Positions 44,475 through 53,422 of a stretch of 64,000 bases of DNA are shown here, one piece after another. How positions within the stretch are numbered: the first letter of the stretch is position 1; every line of letters starts with the position of its first letter. The notes under the pieces were generated by a model. It worked only from the letters and a program-made list of their open reading frames with translations. It ran no database searches and was not told the DNA's origin. The stretch is from Marinobacter sp. CHS3-4 (GTDB lineage Bacteria; Pseudomonadota; Gammaproteobacteria; Pseudomonadales; Oleiphilaceae). The position numbers were made by a program, and so were the translations under genes. The stretch covers positions 248,001 through 312,000 of the forward strand of contig NZ_JASGBJ010000001.1 of NCBI RefSeq assembly GCF_030053415.1. Reading direction: 5' to 3'.

Positions 44475-45776
44475 ATGAGTTTTTCTTCACTCGGCCTTTC
44501 CGAGCAGCTGGTGCGTGCCACCACCGATCAGGGTTACGAAACCCCATCCCCCATCCAGGCTCAGGCCATTCCTGCCGTGCTTTCCGGTAAGGACGTGATG
44601 GCCGCAGCCCAGACCGGCACGGGTAAAACCGCCGGTTTCACGCTGCCATTGTTGCAGCGACTTTCTGCGTCACCACGCGCTGGCAAGGGCCCGCGGGCGC
44701 TGATTCTGACCCCAACCCGTGAGCTGGCGGCCCAGGTGCACGACAGCGTTGCCCTATACAGCCGATATCTGCCCACCAAATCCGCCGTGGTATTCGGCGG
44801 GGTGAAAATCAATCCGCAGATGATGAAGCTGCGCAAAGGGCTGGACGTGCTGGTTGCCACACCGGGCCGCTTGATGGATTTGTATCAGCAGAACGCGGTG
44901 CGTTTTGATGAAGTGGAAGTGCTGGTGCTGGACGAAGCCGATCGCATGCTGGACATGGGTTTTATCCGTGACATCAAAAAGATCCTGGCGATGTTGCCGG
45001 CGAAACGTCAGAACCTGATGTTTTCCGCTACCTTCTCTCCGGAGATCCGCAAGCTGGCCACCGGCCTTTTGAACGATCCGGTTCAGGTCGAAGTCGCGGC
45101 GCGGAATACCTCTGCGGAAGCTATCAAACAGTCCGTTTACCCGGTGGATCAGAGTCAGAAAACCGCGCTGCTAAGCAAGCTGGTGCGGGACAATGGCTGG
45201 GAACAGGTGTTGGTATTCACTCGCACCAAGCACGGCGCCAACCGCCTGACCCAGAAGCTGGAGCGGGACGGCATTACCGCCGCCGCCATTCATGGCAACA
45301 AGTCTCAGGGCGCACGCACCCGTGCGTTATCCGAATTCAAGCAGGGCGATATCCGTGTGCTTGTCGCCACCGACATTGCCGCTCGTGGCCTCGATATTAA
45401 ACAGCTACCCCAGGTAGTGAATTTCGAGTTGCCAAACGTACCGGAAGATTACGTGCACCGCATCGGTCGTACTGGTCGGGCCGGTGAGAGCGGCCATGCG
45501 TTGTCGCTGGTCAGTGCCGATGAAGGGAAGATGCTGGCGGGCATCGAGAAGCTGATTAAAAAGCAGCTGCCGCGGAAAGAGATTGAAGGCTTTGAGCCAA
45601 AGAACAATCTGCCGCTTAAGCCCAAGGCAAAAGCCGATTCCAGCCGCGCACGGAACCGAAATGGCGGTGGTGGTGGCCGAAGCCCTGGTGGTGAGAATGG
45701 CCGTCCAGCAGGCCGCAGTGGCGGGCGTGGTCGTAACGCGAGTGGCGGACCGAGCCAGGCGCGCCGTTCAGCCTGA
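44475..45776 (+). CDS. rhlE: DEAD-box RNA helicase RhlE
   Basis: 433 residues. All helicase motifs are visible: Q motif ([14 protein letters not shown]), AQTGTGKT (motif I), [17 protein letters not shown] (motif II), SAT, ARGLDI and HRIGRTGR. The C-terminal tail from about residue 370 is basic and glycine/arginine rich ([24 protein letters not shown]), typical of RhlE and used for RNA binding. It acts in ribosome assembly and RNA turnover, and often in the cold. The 233-bp leader has no other gene. Confidence 0.95.
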   Translation: MSFSSLGLSEQLVRATTDQGYETPSPIQAQAIPAVLSGKDVMAAAQTGTGKTAGFTLPLLQRLSASPRAGKGPRALILTPTRELAAQVHDSVALYSRYLPTKSAVVFGGVKINPQMMKLRKGLDVLVATPGRLMDLYQQNAVRFDEVEVLVLDEADRMLDMGFIRDIKKILAMLPAKRQNLMFSATFSPEIRKLATGLLNDPVQVEVAARNTSAEAIKQSVYPVDQSQKTALLSKLVRDNGWEQVLVFTRTKHGANRLTQKLERDGITAAAIHGNKSQGARTRALSEFKQGDIRVLVATDIAARGLDIKQLPQVVNFELPNVPEDYVHRIGRTGRAGESGHALSLVSADEGKMLAGIEKLIKKQLPRKEIEGFEPKNNLPLKPKAKADSSRARNRNGGGGGRSPGGENGRPAGRSGGRGRNASGGPSQARRSA

Positions 45777-45791
45777 TTGATTGGCAGCACA

Positions 45792-45822
45792 AAGCGGTGT
45801 TTACATCGCTTCAGAGTTTTTT
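45792..45822 (+). terminator. Terminator of rhlE
   Basis: AAGCGGTG and CATCGCTT with a TTTA loop, followed by TTTTTT at 45817-45822. The words AAGCGGTGTTTACA recur at 47052. Confidence 0.7.
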
Positions 45823-45839
45823 GCCAGAGGTGGCTTGGT

Positions 45840-46742
45840 TTAAGCTGCCTCTGGATCTGAAATCTTCATCTCGCTCATCAGCCATTCCTTAAAAGCCTTC
45901 ATGCCCGCATTCAAAGGACGATGCTTCTGAAAGACGAGGTAGAAGGCCTTGTGGGTATCCAGTCGGATATCGAACGGAACCACCAATTGGCCGGAGTTGA
46001 TCTCCCGCGAAGTGAGTGTGAGATCGGCCAGGGCTACCCCTAGACTTTCTTGCGCGGCCGCAGTGGCTAACTGCCCACTGGACAGTTGAAGGCTACCCTT
46101 GGGCTGGATAAAGTCGACGCCCGCTTTGTGCAGCCAGTTCTCCCATTCCCACTGGCGCTTACTCACGTAGATCAGCGTGTGGTGTTCCAGATCCTCGGGT
46201 TTTTCCAACGGTGGCCCGCTGTTCATGAGTTGTGGGCTGCACACCGGCACCAACAGCACCTCGCGCAGGAAGTGTACTTCAATGTCATCCCATTCGCCGT
46301 TGCCGTAATAGACCGCCATATCGGTGTTGGTCTGATTGAAATCCAGCAAGCCCATTGAGGCATTGATCTGCAGCTCGATATCGGGATAGAGATCGCGAAA
46401 ACGGGTCATGCGTGGCATCAGCCAACGGGTGAGGAAGTTGGGGGCCACGCTGATCTTGACGACGTTGGGCTCGTGGGTCGCCGTTAGGCGCTGTGTTGCC
46501 ATTTCGATTTCGTCAAAGGCGTGTTTTACCGAAGCCAGGTATCGCTCTCCCGCCGGTGTCAGCTCAACCTTCCGACCGCTGCGGTTGAATAGGGAAACAC
46601 CTAAAAAATTCTCAAGCGTCTTAACCTGGTGACTCACCGCTGAAGCGGTGACAAAGAGTTCCTCTGATGCAGCCACAAAGCTTCTATTTCTGGCGGATGA
46701 CTCAAAAACTCGCAAGGCTTTCAGGGGGGGCAGGTGTCGCAT
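45840..46742 (-). CDS. LysR-family transcriptional regulator (GcvA-like)
   Basis: 300 residues. The N-terminal winged helix-turn-helix is clear (LKALRVFESSARNRSFVAASEELFVTASAVSHQVKTLE). The effector domain follows (KISVAPNFLTRWLMPRMTRF). The PPLKALRVFE start is that of the GcvA/AmpR-type subgroup. It diverges from a small protein gene by 128 bp, its likely target. Confidence 0.9.
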   Translation of the reverse strand: MRHLPPLKALRVFESSARNRSFVAASEELFVTASAVSHQVKTLENFLGVSLFNRSGRKVELTPAGERYLASVKHAFDEIEMATQRLTATHEPNVVKISVAPNFLTRWLMPRMTRFRDLYPDIELQINASMGLLDFNQTNTDMAVYYGNGEWDDIEVHFLREVLLVPVCSPQLMNSGPPLEKPEDLEHHTLIYVSKRQWEWENWLHKAGVDFIQPKGSLQLSSGQLATAAAQESLGVALADLTLTSREINSGQLVVPFDIRLDTHKAFYLVFQKHRPLNAGMKAFKEWLMSEMKISDPEAA

Positions 46743-46870
46743 CTCGGTTTCTACTAAGCATGAAATATATTCAGCAGTATCGTTAGAAATGATCGCTTTT
46801 TCAACGGCGGTGGCTTCCTTACCATTACACCCATACAGAGTTCTAAGTTCCGAAACGAGGAGACACGATT

Positions 46871-47047
46871 ATGAATAAGCAAAACGTTAAACTAGACGCC
46901 GCTGGCAGAGTAGATGTTGCGTACTACATGAGATTGGCGCACGAACAGCGTTCCGAATACATCGCGGAACAAATGGCTGCCCTGGTGGCCAAAGTGAAAT
47001 CGCTGTTTCAGGGCGGATCGGTTGGGAAGCTTTCGCCTAGCCACTGA
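46871..47047 (+). CDS. Small 58-residue protein downstream of a LysR gene
   Basis: MNKQNVKLDAAGRVDVAYYM, then RLAHEQRSEYIAEQMAALVAKVKSLFQGG and a short tail. A charged amphipathic helix makes up most of it. It has GAGGAGACAC before the ATG and a terminator after it. Short proteins of this type (RSP_7527/DUF1127-like) sit next to LysR genes in related bacteria, as I recall. Confidence 0.75.
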   Translation: MNKQNVKLDAAGRVDVAYYMRLAHEQRSEYIAEQMAALVAKVKSLFQGGSVGKLSPSH

Positions 47048-47051
47048 GAGG

Positions 47052-47075
47052 AAGCGGTGTTTACACCGCTTTTTT
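47052..47075. terminator. Bidirectional terminator between the small protein gene and the hxlR-type gene
   Basis: AAGCGGTG and CACCGCTT around TTTA, then TTTTTT. It overlaps the end of the minus-strand regulator gene. Confidence 0.8.
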
Positions 47076-47537
47076 CTTTGCTGAATCGACTTTCGGCACC
47101 AATTCCTTCACCAGAACGTCGCGCACGGACAGCGGCCGGCCATCAGCGCTTTGTACGGTGATTGGCTGGATAGGCTCTCCGGATTCCCGGTCGCGAAGAT
47201 CCAGTGGTGTCTGTTCCGGCGCCGGATTCCACTTATCACCCCATTGCCGAAGTGCAACCACAATCGGAAAGAGGTCGCGGCCTTTCTCGGTCAACCGGTA
47301 CTCGCAGCGGGAACCGTGTTCACCAACCTCCACTTTCTTCAGAACCTCGTTGTCTACCAGCCTCGCCAATCTGTCGCACAGAATGTTGCGGGCAATACCC
47401 AGTTCTTTCTGAAAGTCCACGAAGCGGCGGGTGCCGTACATCGCGTGCAGAACCACCAGCAATGACCACCAGTCGCCCACCTCATTGAGTGCACGGGCGA
47501 CGGAGCAGTTTGAGTCGTCAAATCGTTTTCTAGCCAT
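47061..47537 (-). CDS. HxlR-family transcriptional regulator
   Basis: 158 residues from MARKRFDDSNCSVARALNEVGDWWSLLVV; the cysteine at residue 11 is the redox-sensing position conserved in HxlR/YodB-type regulators. The winged helix-turn-helix follows (FVDFQKELGIARNILCDRL, LTEKGRDLFPIVVAL). It diverges from an Old Yellow Enzyme gene, with GTTGCG repeats between them. Quinone- or electrophile-responsive control of that enzyme is the likely role (inference from family). Confidence 0.9.
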   Translation of the reverse strand: MARKRFDDSNCSVARALNEVGDWWSLLVVLHAMYGTRRFVDFQKELGIARNILCDRLARLVDNEVLKKVEVGEHGSRCEYRLTEKGRDLFPIVVALRQWGDKWNPAPEQTPLDLRDRESGEPIQPITVQSADGRPLSVRDVLVKELVPKVDSAKKKAV

Positions 47538-47558
47538 GCAGGGAGTGTAGCGAATAGG

Positions 47559-47619
47559 GTTGCGTTTTAAAACCAGATTCAATAAAGTTGCGTAAAGAGA
47601 CTAAATTAATAAGGTTGCG
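47559..47619 (+). promoter_or_regulatory. Three GTTGCG direct repeats between hxlR-type gene and OYE gene
   Basis: GTTGCG at 47559-47564, 47587-47592 and 47614-47619, spaced 28 and 27 bp apart, all in the same orientation and within 70 bp. They are candidate regulator half-sites. Confidence 0.45.
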
Positions 47620-47626
47620 ATCTATT

Positions 47627-48739
47627 ATGAGCATGAACCTTGGCCCTATCTTTGAGCCGTTTGAAATCCATAACCTGAGGTTGCGCAATCGCGTTGCCAT
47701 GGCCCCGATGACCCGTAATTTCTCGCCGGGGAATGTGCCGAATCAGAAGGTCGTGGATTATTATCGCCGCCGCGCTGAAGGGGGCGTGGGGCTGCTGATT
47801 TCTGAAGGCACCACCGTCAATCACGACGCTGCCAGTGGTTATCCGAACGTGCCGTTTTTCCACGGTGACGAAGCGCTTGCAGGTTGGAAAGAAGTGGTTG
47901 ATGCCGTTCATGAAGCGGGCGGCGCCATCTTTCCTCAGCTGTGGCACGTGGGTGCCGTGCGTAAAGAGGGCACCGAGCCTAACGCAAGCGTACCGGGATA
48001 CAGTCCGTCCGGCCTGTTTGCGCCGGGCAAGCCTAACGGCAAGGCGATGAGCAAGGAAGACATCGACGATGTAATTGAGGCCTTTGCTGATGGTGCTCAG
48101 GATGCTCAGGCGCTTGGTTTCGATGGCGTTGAAATCCACGGTGCCCACGGTTATTTGCTGGATCAGTTCCTGTGGGAAGGGACCAACCAGCGGGACGACG
48201 AATACGGCGGCAGCATGGAGAATCGCCTGCGGTTTGTGGTCGAAATTGTCGAAGCTGTGCGAGGACGAGTTGGACCAGATTTTCCAATTATGCTGCGCTT
48301 TTCCCAGTGGAAACAGCAGGATTACGAGGCAAAGCTGGTTACTACGCCAGAAGAACTCGAGCAGTTTCTGAAGCCTCTTGTCGAAGCTGGCGTTGATATT
48401 TTCCACGCCTCCACCCGCCGGTTCTGGGAGCCGGAATTTGAAGGCTCGAATCTGAACCTTGCCGGATGGACCCAGAAACTGTCTGGTAAGCCGACCATGT
48501 CCGTGGGCAGCGTAGGGCTGACAGAAGATTTCATCAGCGGCACGTTCGCCAGCAAGAAAGAAGCCGTGGAGCAGTCTGGCATTGACGAGCTGTTAGAGCG
48601 CATGTCGAACCACGAGTTCGAGCTGATTGCGGTTGGCCGCGCGCTTCTCCAGGATCCGGAATGGCTGATCAAGGTGAAAGAGGGCCGTATCGACGACGTC
48701 GAGGCTTTTGCCAAGAAATCACTGACCAAACTGTATTGA
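47627..48739 (+). CDS. Old Yellow Enzyme-type NADH:flavin oxidoreductase
   Basis: 370 residues from MSMNLGPIFEPFEI. FMN-binding TIM barrel with NLRLRNRVAMAPMTRN at the start, WHVGAV, and HGAHGYLLDQFLW (about residue 180), whose histidine pair contacts the substrate. It reduces activated C=C bonds or quinones. The regulator gene diverges directly upstream. A terminator follows at 48782. Confidence 0.92.
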   Translation: MSMNLGPIFEPFEIHNLRLRNRVAMAPMTRNFSPGNVPNQKVVDYYRRRAEGGVGLLISEGTTVNHDAASGYPNVPFFHGDEALAGWKEVVDAVHEAGGAIFPQLWHVGAVRKEGTEPNASVPGYSPSGLFAPGKPNGKAMSKEDIDDVIEAFADGAQDAQALGFDGVEIHGAHGYLLDQFLWEGTNQRDDEYGGSMENRLRFVVEIVEAVRGRVGPDFPIMLRFSQWKQQDYEAKLVTTPEELEQFLKPLVEAGVDIFHASTRRFWEPEFEGSNLNLAGWTQKLSGKPTMSVGSVGLTEDFISGTFASKKEAVEQSGIDELLERMSNHEFELIAVGRALLQDPEWLIKVKEGRIDDVEAFAKKSLTKLY

Positions 48740-48781
48740 TTGCTGTTGTAAATCCCCTTCCTTGAAGTGCGATCCTTCGAC

Positions 48782-48804
48782 CCCGGCCACGGCCGGGTTT
48801 TTTT
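48782..48804 (+). terminator. Terminator after the Old Yellow Enzyme gene
   Basis: CCCGGCC and GGCCGGG with a 2-nt loop, then seven T. Confidence 0.85.
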
Positions 48805-48905
48805 GTCCCACCAAATTAATGCTTCCGTAATCTCAGCAAACCTTATGGTGACCGGTATTTACGTTATGCTGCCACTTATACGCTGATGGTTCTGAGGAGC
48901 ATGGT

Positions 48906-49217
48906 ATGACGAAATTTCAATCAATTCGGGTACTTCTGGTGACACTTCTATTGGTGATGGGCGCCGGCTGCGCAACCGTCGGCAAGGACTTCGCCACCCA
49001 CAATGTGGATCAGATCAAGATTGGAGAGACGACCCGCAACGACATCCAGGAGATGTTTGGAGAACCCTGGCGTACTGGTATTGAGGATGGCAAGCGTACC
49101 TGGACCTATGGCAAGTATCGCTGGTCGGCTTTCGGCGAGGCGGAAACCACCGACCTCGTTGTGCGGTTTAATCCAGATGGGTCGGTAGCATCGTACGTTT
49201 TTAACACCACAGAATAG
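48906..49217 (+). CDS. SmpA/OmlA (BamE-like) lipoprotein
   Basis: 103 residues with a lipoprotein signal (lipobox GAGC). The mature part has the SmpA/OmlA pattern IKIGETTRNDIQEMFGEPWRTGIEDGKRTWTYG. Proteins of this fold help outer-membrane assembly or sense envelope stress, but this one is not the main BamE gene by context. ATG after GAGGAGC. Confidence 0.82.
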   Translation: MTKFQSIRVLLVTLLLVMGAGCATVGKDFATHNVDQIKIGETTRNDIQEMFGEPWRTGIEDGKRTWTYGKYRWSAFGEAETTDLVVRFNPDGSVASYVFNTTE

Positions 49218-49303
49218 GCGTCGCCGGGAGGAAAACACCGGTATTTTGAACTAGATTGTTATTGTAAGAGCGCTCCATTTCTTAATGAAAAAGGAGACAC
49301 ATC

Positions 49304-49846
49304 ATGATACGTCTGTTCTATCTGGTATCTTCTATCGACAGTGCCAAAGACATTTCTGACGATCTTCACCAGCACGGCGTGACGGACTGGCGGTTTCACA
49401 TCGTCAGCAAGGATGAAGCCGGGCTTTATACCCACCAATTGCACACGGCCTCAGTGCTAGACCGAACGGATCTTCCCAGATTTGTGGAGCGGGGAGCCCT
49501 GATTGGCTTCGTTCTGGCCCTGGCCATTCTACTGCCACTTTCCTTCCTGGAAGTTCTGGCTATGCCAGCAGCGGCCTGGATCGCGCTGTTCGCGTTCATT
49601 GTTGCGGCCGGTGCCTGGGTGGGCGGTTTTGGCGGTATCCAGAATGAGAACTATCGCCTCCAGCCGTTCCATCAGGACATAGAAGCAGGTAAGTACCTGA
49701 TTATGGTCGACACGCCGAAGGATCATGTGGCCAAGGTGAAGGAATTGATGACCAAGAATCACCCCGAAGCAAAACTGCAGGGCAAAGATTCCAGCGTGAA
49801 TAATCCCTTCGCCTCGCGGCGGAACCATAAGATCAAGCCTGCTTGA
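49304..49846 (+). CDS. Membrane protein of unknown function (DUF1269-like)
   Basis: 180 residues. A soluble N-terminal part (MIRLFYLVSSIDSAKDISDDL, DWRFHIVSKDEAGLY) is followed by two hydrophobic helices (LIGFVLALAILLPLSFLEVL and AAWIALFAFIVAAGAWVGG) and a C-terminal ferredoxin-like stretch (AGKYLIMVDTPKDHVAKVKELM). Some DUF1269 proteins have this order. Function unknown. ATG after AAAGGAGAC. Confidence 0.75.
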   Translation: MIRLFYLVSSIDSAKDISDDLHQHGVTDWRFHIVSKDEAGLYTHQLHTASVLDRTDLPRFVERGALIGFVLALAILLPLSFLEVLAMPAAAWIALFAFIVAAGAWVGGFGGIQNENYRLQPFHQDIEAGKYLIMVDTPKDHVAKVKELMTKNHPEAKLQGKDSSVNNPFASRRNHKIKPA

Positions 49847-49877
49847 TGATCAGTGGGCCCCAGCCGGGACGGGGGAC

Positions 49878-51023
49878 ATGACGAAAACCGGTGTGATACT
49901 CACGGGCGGCGGCGCCAGGGCGGCCTATCAGGTAGGCGTCCTGCGCGCCATCTCCGACATGTATCCGGACTGGCAGCATCCATTTAACGTCATCATCGGG
50001 ACCTCTGCCGGCGCCATCAACGCCATGGCCATCGCCGGAAGCCGGGGGCTTTTTCGCCATAACATCGATCACCTGGACAGTATCTGGTCTGAGTTGACCA
50101 TGGACCAGATTTTCCGGTCTGGCTCGTATAGCCTCGTGCGAAGTCTGACGTCGGTGGCCCGTAAGTTTGTCAGCCGCCCCATAGAAAGCGGGCCGACATC
50201 GTTGCTGGACAATACTCCGCTGCAGGAGTTGCTGAAGCGGGAAATAAATCTGGACAATGTTCGTGACCACATTCGCGAGGGCAGCATTGATGCCGTAGGC
50301 TTGAATGCCTGCGGGTACAGTACCGGTCAGAACATCTGTTTTTTTGAGGCCGCCGAAGGCCTTGGGGGATGGTCTGTAGGGCAGCGTGCTGGCACCCGGA
50401 CCGAACTTACCCTCGACCACATCATGGCGTCGTCTGCCATTCCTACCCTGTTCCCGCCAGTTCGAATTAACCGTGAATTTTTTGGTGACGGCGCTACCCG
50501 ACAGATGGCGCATATCAGCCCGGCATTGCGTCTGGGCGCTCGAAAGGTTCTGGTGGTTGGTGTGAGCGCCAACGAGATGAGCCCGGTCAAAAGGCCGGCG
50601 CAACCAGGAATGCCGACCATGTCCCAGGTGCTCGGCCACGTGTTCAACGGTATTTTTCTGGATACGCTGGACTACGACATTGATCGCTCCCGAATGATCA
50701 ACCAACTGCTGGCATTGATTCCGCCGGAAAGGTTAAAGGCGTCCGGCCTGGATCTGAATCCCGTCGATATTCTGGAAATCTCGCCGTCAGAGCCTATCGA
50801 TGAAATAGCCATGAAATACCTCGACGGACTGCCCCTCATATTGCGTCGGTTGGCTGGTGCGTCTGAAATCGACGGCGATGCCAGCGCCAGTCTTGCCAGT
50901 TTCCTGCTATTTGACCCGAGATTTTGTAAAGATTTGATCAGCCTGGGCTATCGGGATGGGCAGCACCATGCCCGTCAGATCGGACGGTTTTTTGCTGGTG
51001 TGCCGGGTGCAGAGCGCGAGTAG
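49878..51023 (+). CDS. Patatin-like phospholipase
   Basis: 381 residues. The oxyanion loop GGGARAAYQVGVL is at the N-terminus, the serine elbow is GTSAGA (about residue 41) and the catalytic aspartate is in FFGDGA (about residue 200). It hydrolyses acyl ester bonds of phospholipids or other lipids. The C-terminal 130 residues are of unknown function. Stands alone after the DUF1269-like gene. Confidence 0.92.
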   Translation: MTKTGVILTGGGARAAYQVGVLRAISDMYPDWQHPFNVIIGTSAGAINAMAIAGSRGLFRHNIDHLDSIWSELTMDQIFRSGSYSLVRSLTSVARKFVSRPIESGPTSLLDNTPLQELLKREINLDNVRDHIREGSIDAVGLNACGYSTGQNICFFEAAEGLGGWSVGQRAGTRTELTLDHIMASSAIPTLFPPVRINREFFGDGATRQMAHISPALRLGARKVLVVGVSANEMSPVKRPAQPGMPTMSQVLGHVFNGIFLDTLDYDIDRSRMINQLLALIPPERLKASGLDLNPVDILEISPSEPIDEIAMKYLDGLPLILRRLAGASEIDGDASASLASFLLFDPRFCKDLISLGYRDGQHHARQIGRFFAGVPGAERE

Positions 51024-51150
51024 CGCGCCATTTTCTTTTCCTTCAAGCCACGATGGGCGCTCTATGACCTAGAGACATCGTGGCCAGTCTCTATTTATAC
51101 TCAGCATTCCAAAAAAATGTTGCCTTCCCCGGCTTTTCGGGAATCCTGTG

Positions 51151-51912
51151 ATGTCTGTAATCAACCTTCATGCCAGCTGTGGTGTTTTACTCCTTGCCCT
51201 CTTGTTTTCGGCGTTGCCCGCTAGCGCGAGGGAAAACACCACCATAAAGATAGCAGTTCCTCGTATCACGAGTTTATTGGAGCAAGACCAGTCTGGGGTC
51301 TACCAACGCATTATGACCGATGCGCTGAAGCAGCTGGATTACAGTGTGAATCAAGCGGTTTTCCCCTATAAAAGAGCGCTGCTGGTTTTTGAACAGCAGC
51401 AAGCGGACTGCATTTTCTCTTTCACGGATGTCGTGAAAAGGAGACTGGGTCCGGACAGCATCATAGCCAGTTTCCCTTTTGGCGCCTTCCGTTACTTCAT
51501 GTTTACGCCAGAATCAGAGTCTGCTCTGACAAGCCCGGAGGAACTCATCGGCATGCGGGTGGCCGGCGTCCTGGGGCACGATCAGTATTACCGGCCAGCG
51601 ATTGGTCCGGACATCGAACTCATCATGGTCAATAGCGACGAGCAGAACATAGCCTTGCTGCGCCAGGGACGTATTGATGCATTGATCGCGGCCATCCCCG
51701 ATATCGCCCCTCATCTCGACGGGCTCAATTACGCGCCTAACTACCCGTTGTTCAATGGGTACGATCGGTTGACCTGCTACGATACGCCCCATAATCGCGA
51801 GTTTCTCGAGGCGCTCTCAAAGGTTCTCCGGAAACTCAAAGCTGACGGCACCTACCGGCGTCATGCGGGCCGCTTTTATATTGACTTCACCGACAACAAT
51901 GGCCCTTTATGA
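51151..51912 (+). CDS. Periplasmic solute-binding (family 3-like) protein
   Basis: 253 residues from the ATG at 51151 (MSVINLHASCG), with a signal peptide ending near LPASARE. The family 3 pattern shows IKIAVPRITSLLEQDQSGVYQRIMTDALKQLDY and FPYKRALLVFEQQQADCIFSF. Like the one at 36770 it has no neighbouring ABC transporter genes. Confidence 0.8.
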   Translation: MSVINLHASCGVLLLALLFSALPASARENTTIKIAVPRITSLLEQDQSGVYQRIMTDALKQLDYSVNQAVFPYKRALLVFEQQQADCIFSFTDVVKRRLGPDSIIASFPFGAFRYFMFTPESESALTSPEELIGMRVAGVLGHDQYYRPAIGPDIELIMVNSDEQNIALLRQGRIDALIAAIPDIAPHLDGLNYAPNYPLFNGYDRLTCYDTPHNREFLEALSKVLRKLKADGTYRRHAGRFYIDFTDNNGPL

Positions 51913-51956
51913 ATGGCCAGCTTTCTCTACTCTTTCGCGACGATCTACGGTGAACA

Positions 51957-51985
51957 AAAAAAGGGGCCATGAAGGCCCCCTTTTT
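51957..51985. terminator. Bidirectional terminator between the solute-binding gene and pntB
   Basis: AAAAGGGGCC and GGCCCCCTTTTT with an ATGAA loop; A- and T-runs on both sides allow use in both directions. Confidence 0.8.
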
Positions 51986-52008
51986 CAACGTGTACTGGTC
52001 AGCCAGCC

Positions 52009-53406
52009 TTAGCCGCGCAAACCAGACACCAGCTTGTCGACGCTCTCTTTGGCATCGCCAAACAGCATGCGGGTGTTGTCCTTGAAGAACAGCGGGTTTT
52101 CCACGCCCGCATAACCAGAAGCCATGCCACGCTTCAGCACAACCACTTGTCCTGCTTTCCACACTTCCAGCACGGGCATGCCTGCGATCGGGCTGCTCGG
52201 ATCTTCGGCAGCCGCCGGATTCACCGTGTCGTTGGCGCCGATGACCAGCACCACGTCGGTGTCCGGGAAATCTTCGTTGATTTCATCCATTTCCAGCACG
52301 ATGTCATAGGGGACGTGGGCTTCGGCCAGCAGCACGTTCATGTGCCCGGGCAGACGGCCGGCGACCGGGTGAATCCCGAAGCGCACGTTCACGCCCTTGT
52401 CGCGCAAGTACTTGGTCATGTCGCTGACGCCATTCTGGGCCTGGGCGACTGCCATGCCGTAACCCGGCACAATGATCACCGAACGTGCATTGCGCAGTTC
52501 TTCGCACACCTCGTCAACGTTGGTTTCATAGACAGACTGTTCCTCTCCGCCAGCGGCGGAACTGCTACTGGTTTGACCGAAACCACCGAGGATGACGCTG
52601 ATAAACGAGCGGTTCATGGCGTTACACATGATGTAACTGAGGATGGCACCGCTACTGCCCACCAGGGCGCCGGTGACGATCAGCAGGTCGTTGCCCAGCA
52701 TGAAACCGATGGACGCTGCGGCCCAGCCGGAGTAGCTGTTAAGCATCGACACCACGACCGGCATGTCGGCGCCGCCAATGGCCATGATCAGGTGGATGCC
52801 CAGAACCGACGCGATGACGGTCATGATCACCAGGTAGAAAATGCCCAGACCCATGCTGTCGGTACCCAGGAACCAGGCGCCAAGCACCACACAGGCAATA
52901 ATGGCGGCCAGATTCATCCAGTGGCGGCCCGGCAGTGTCAGCGCCTTGCTGTCGATGCGGCCGTCCAGCTTACCGCAGGCCACCAGCGAGCCAGTGAAGG
53001 TAACCGCACCAATGAAGATGCCCAGGTAGACTTCCACCAGTTTGATGGTGTGCTCGGTGCCGCTGGTTGCGACCAGGGGTTCGATGTAACCGGAGAAACC
53101 GACCAGCACCGCGGCCAGACCCACAAAGCTGTGCAGCAGGGCCACTAACTGTGGCATCTGGGTCATTTCCACCTTGTTGGCAATGGGGATGCCGACACCG
53201 GCACCAATCGCAATGGCGATCACAATGGCGATGATGCCGCCATCCGCGCCGAAACTCGCCAGGGTCGCACCCACGGCGATGATGATACCGGCCACGCCAT
53301 AAAGGTTACCGCGGCGGGCAGATTCCTGGTGGCTCAAGCCACCCAGGCTCAAGATAAACAAAACACTCGCGACCACGTAGGCCACGCTCACCATTCCTGT
53401 ACTCAT
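52009..53406 (-). CDS. pntB: NAD(P) transhydrogenase subunit beta
   Basis: 465 residues. About nine transmembrane helices in the first 260 residues, then the NADP(H)-binding dIII domain with [14 protein letters not shown] (about residue 313) and [21 protein letters not shown]. It couples hydride transfer from NADH to NADP+ with proton entry. Second gene of the pntAB operon, 16 bp after pntA. Confidence 0.95.
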   Translation of the reverse strand: MSTGMVSVAYVVASVLFILSLGGLSHQESARRGNLYGVAGIIIAVGATLASFGADGGIIAIVIAIAIGAGVGIPIANKVEMTQMPQLVALLHSFVGLAAVLVGFSGYIEPLVATSGTEHTIKLVEVYLGIFIGAVTFTGSLVACGKLDGRIDSKALTLPGRHWMNLAAIIACVVLGAWFLGTDSMGLGIFYLVIMTVIASVLGIHLIMAIGGADMPVVVSMLNSYSGWAAASIGFMLGNDLLIVTGALVGSSGAILSYIMCNAMNRSFISVILGGFGQTSSSSAAGGEEQSVYETNVDEVCEELRNARSVIIVPGYGMAVAQAQNGVSDMTKYLRDKGVNVRFGIHPVAGRLPGHMNVLLAEAHVPYDIVLEMDEINEDFPDTDVVLVIGANDTVNPAAAEDPSSPIAGMPVLEVWKAGQVVVLKRGMASGYAGVENPLFFKDNTRMLFGDAKESVDKLVSGLRG

Positions 53407-53422
53407 GTTGGGCGTCTCCTAC

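Noticed and set aside
52147..53148. 333-codon plus-strand open frame
   Set aside because: Antisense to pntB; no protein-like features.
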